From: Massospora cicadina
Lineage: Eukaryota; Entomophthoromycota; Entomophthoromycetes; Entomophthorales; Entomophthoraceae
Length of the DNA stretch: 64,000 bases
Direction: 5' to 3'
NCBI GenBank assembly: GCA_022478985.1
Contig: JAKSZP010013593.1
Location: 1 to 64,000 of the forward strand
Below are positions 63,780 through 64,000 of the stretch, piece by piece; the first letter of the stretch is position 1, and each line of letters opens with the position of its first letter. Below the pieces are notes generated by a model. That model did no database searches. It was not told where the DNA came from and worked only from the letters and a program-made list of their open reading frames with translations. A program made the position numbers and the translations under genes.

Positions 63780-64000
63780 TGTCAGACATTTGCCCTCCCA
63801 GCTTCAAGATAAGAATGTTGTGGGTCAAAATCGGCGGAAAGGGAAAATGTTAGACATTTACAATTCTGGAATATTGATACAATTGACTTAAATAATAATA
63901 GCGATTTTATTGGCCAAAAGCTCCTGGCCAATTCTCAGTGAAGCCCTGCAACTTGGGGCAACACTGTTACAAATATTAAATGGGCAATTAGCATGCAGTT
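63780..64000 (+). repeat. G4 3' LTR (start only)
   Basis: TGTCAGACATTTGCCC... matches the first 221 bp of 45214-45990; the remainder is beyond the window. Confidence 0.9.

Larger units (their letters stand above)
45214..64000 (+). mobile_element. Ty3/gypsy element G4, interrupted, runs off the right edge
   Basis: The 5' LTR at 45214-45990 and the start of the 3' LTR at 63780 are near-identical over the 221 bp visible. Native parts are 45214-48304 (LTR, gag, protease) and 61050-64000 (RT, RNase H, integrase, purine tract, LTR). The middle is element G6 carrying G5 and a SINE. No chromodomain. Its protease, linker and RT resemble those of G6, so the two are related lineages. Confidence 0.9.

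Noticed and set aside
1..64000. CRISPR arrays, bacterial operons, rRNA or plasmid features
   Set aside because: No regular spacer-repeat pattern, ribosome binding sites or operon structure. The content is eukaryotic retroelements throughout.
26489..64000. Envelope genes that would make any Ty3 element an endogenous retrovirus
   Set aside because: After each integrase only a chromodomain or a short tail precedes the purine tract; no signal peptide or transmembrane glycoprotein frame was seen.

Overview
This window is eukaryotic repeat DNA. Almost every base can be assigned to a transposable element, and no intact host gene was recognised. The mix is Ty3/gypsy LTR elements (two with chromodomains), two families of APE-type LINEs with a CCHC ORF1 and a C-terminal zinc finger in ORF2, a tRNA-derived SINE, a MITE and a Copia-like solo LTR. 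This mix, together with C-to-T/G-to-A decay, best fits a repeat-inflated fungal genome, possibly an early-diverging lineage. The species cannot be named from the sequence, and a non-fungal eukaryote is not excluded.

Layout, left to right. 1-290 is the 3' end of a LINE-A copy (A0, +). It interrupts an opposite LINE-A copy (A1, -; 291-3368 and 9920-10289), which itself holds a complete Ty3/gypsy element (G1a, -; 3369-9914, TSD AAGTG). 10310-15703 is a full-length LINE-A copy (A2, -) with a 16-bp TSD. 15720-16368 is unassigned. 16369-44391 is an old Ty3-like element (G3) reduced to LTRs, a gag-like remnant and an integrase tail. It contains a full-length LINE-B (about 17851-24293) and an 18-kb composite (G2 chromovirus, 24496-42524, TSD CATCA). 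G2 in turn holds G1b (26489-33037, TSD AGAGC), a Copia-like solo LTR (36328-36836, TSD CTTGC) and LINE-A copy A3 (36887-42265). 44392-45213 is unassigned apart from an 82-bp TA-flanked MITE and one ORF with a membrane helix. From 45214 to beyond the right edge lies element G4. It is split by G6 (48305-61049), whose 5' LTR is split by chromovirus G5 (48403-54972) and whose gag carries a SINE (55693-55985).

All coding regions are pseudogenes, broken by stops and frameshifts, though many catalytic motifs survive: FADD in the LINEs; YLDD or YMDD in G1a, G2 and G5; DTG proteases; and the DDE triad in G5. The most intact frames are the LINE-B reverse transcriptase (509 codons), the LINE-B ORF2 C-terminus (382 codons) and the G5 integrase (217 codons).

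The most interesting signals are four. (1) Both chromoviruses (G2, G5) carry, 2 nt after the 5' LTR, a 10-nt site complementary to a segment exactly 33 nt downstream of a TATA-like box in their own LTR. The two sequences differ between the families but stay complementary, which points to Tf1-type self-priming. (2) Two insertions of only 22-25 bp are the extreme 3' end of LINE-B plus an A-tail, each flanked by 14-15-bp TSDs. (3) A SINE with a 16-bp TSD has a tail resembling that of LINE-A. (4) A gag-like reading frame in G5 starts inside the LTR.
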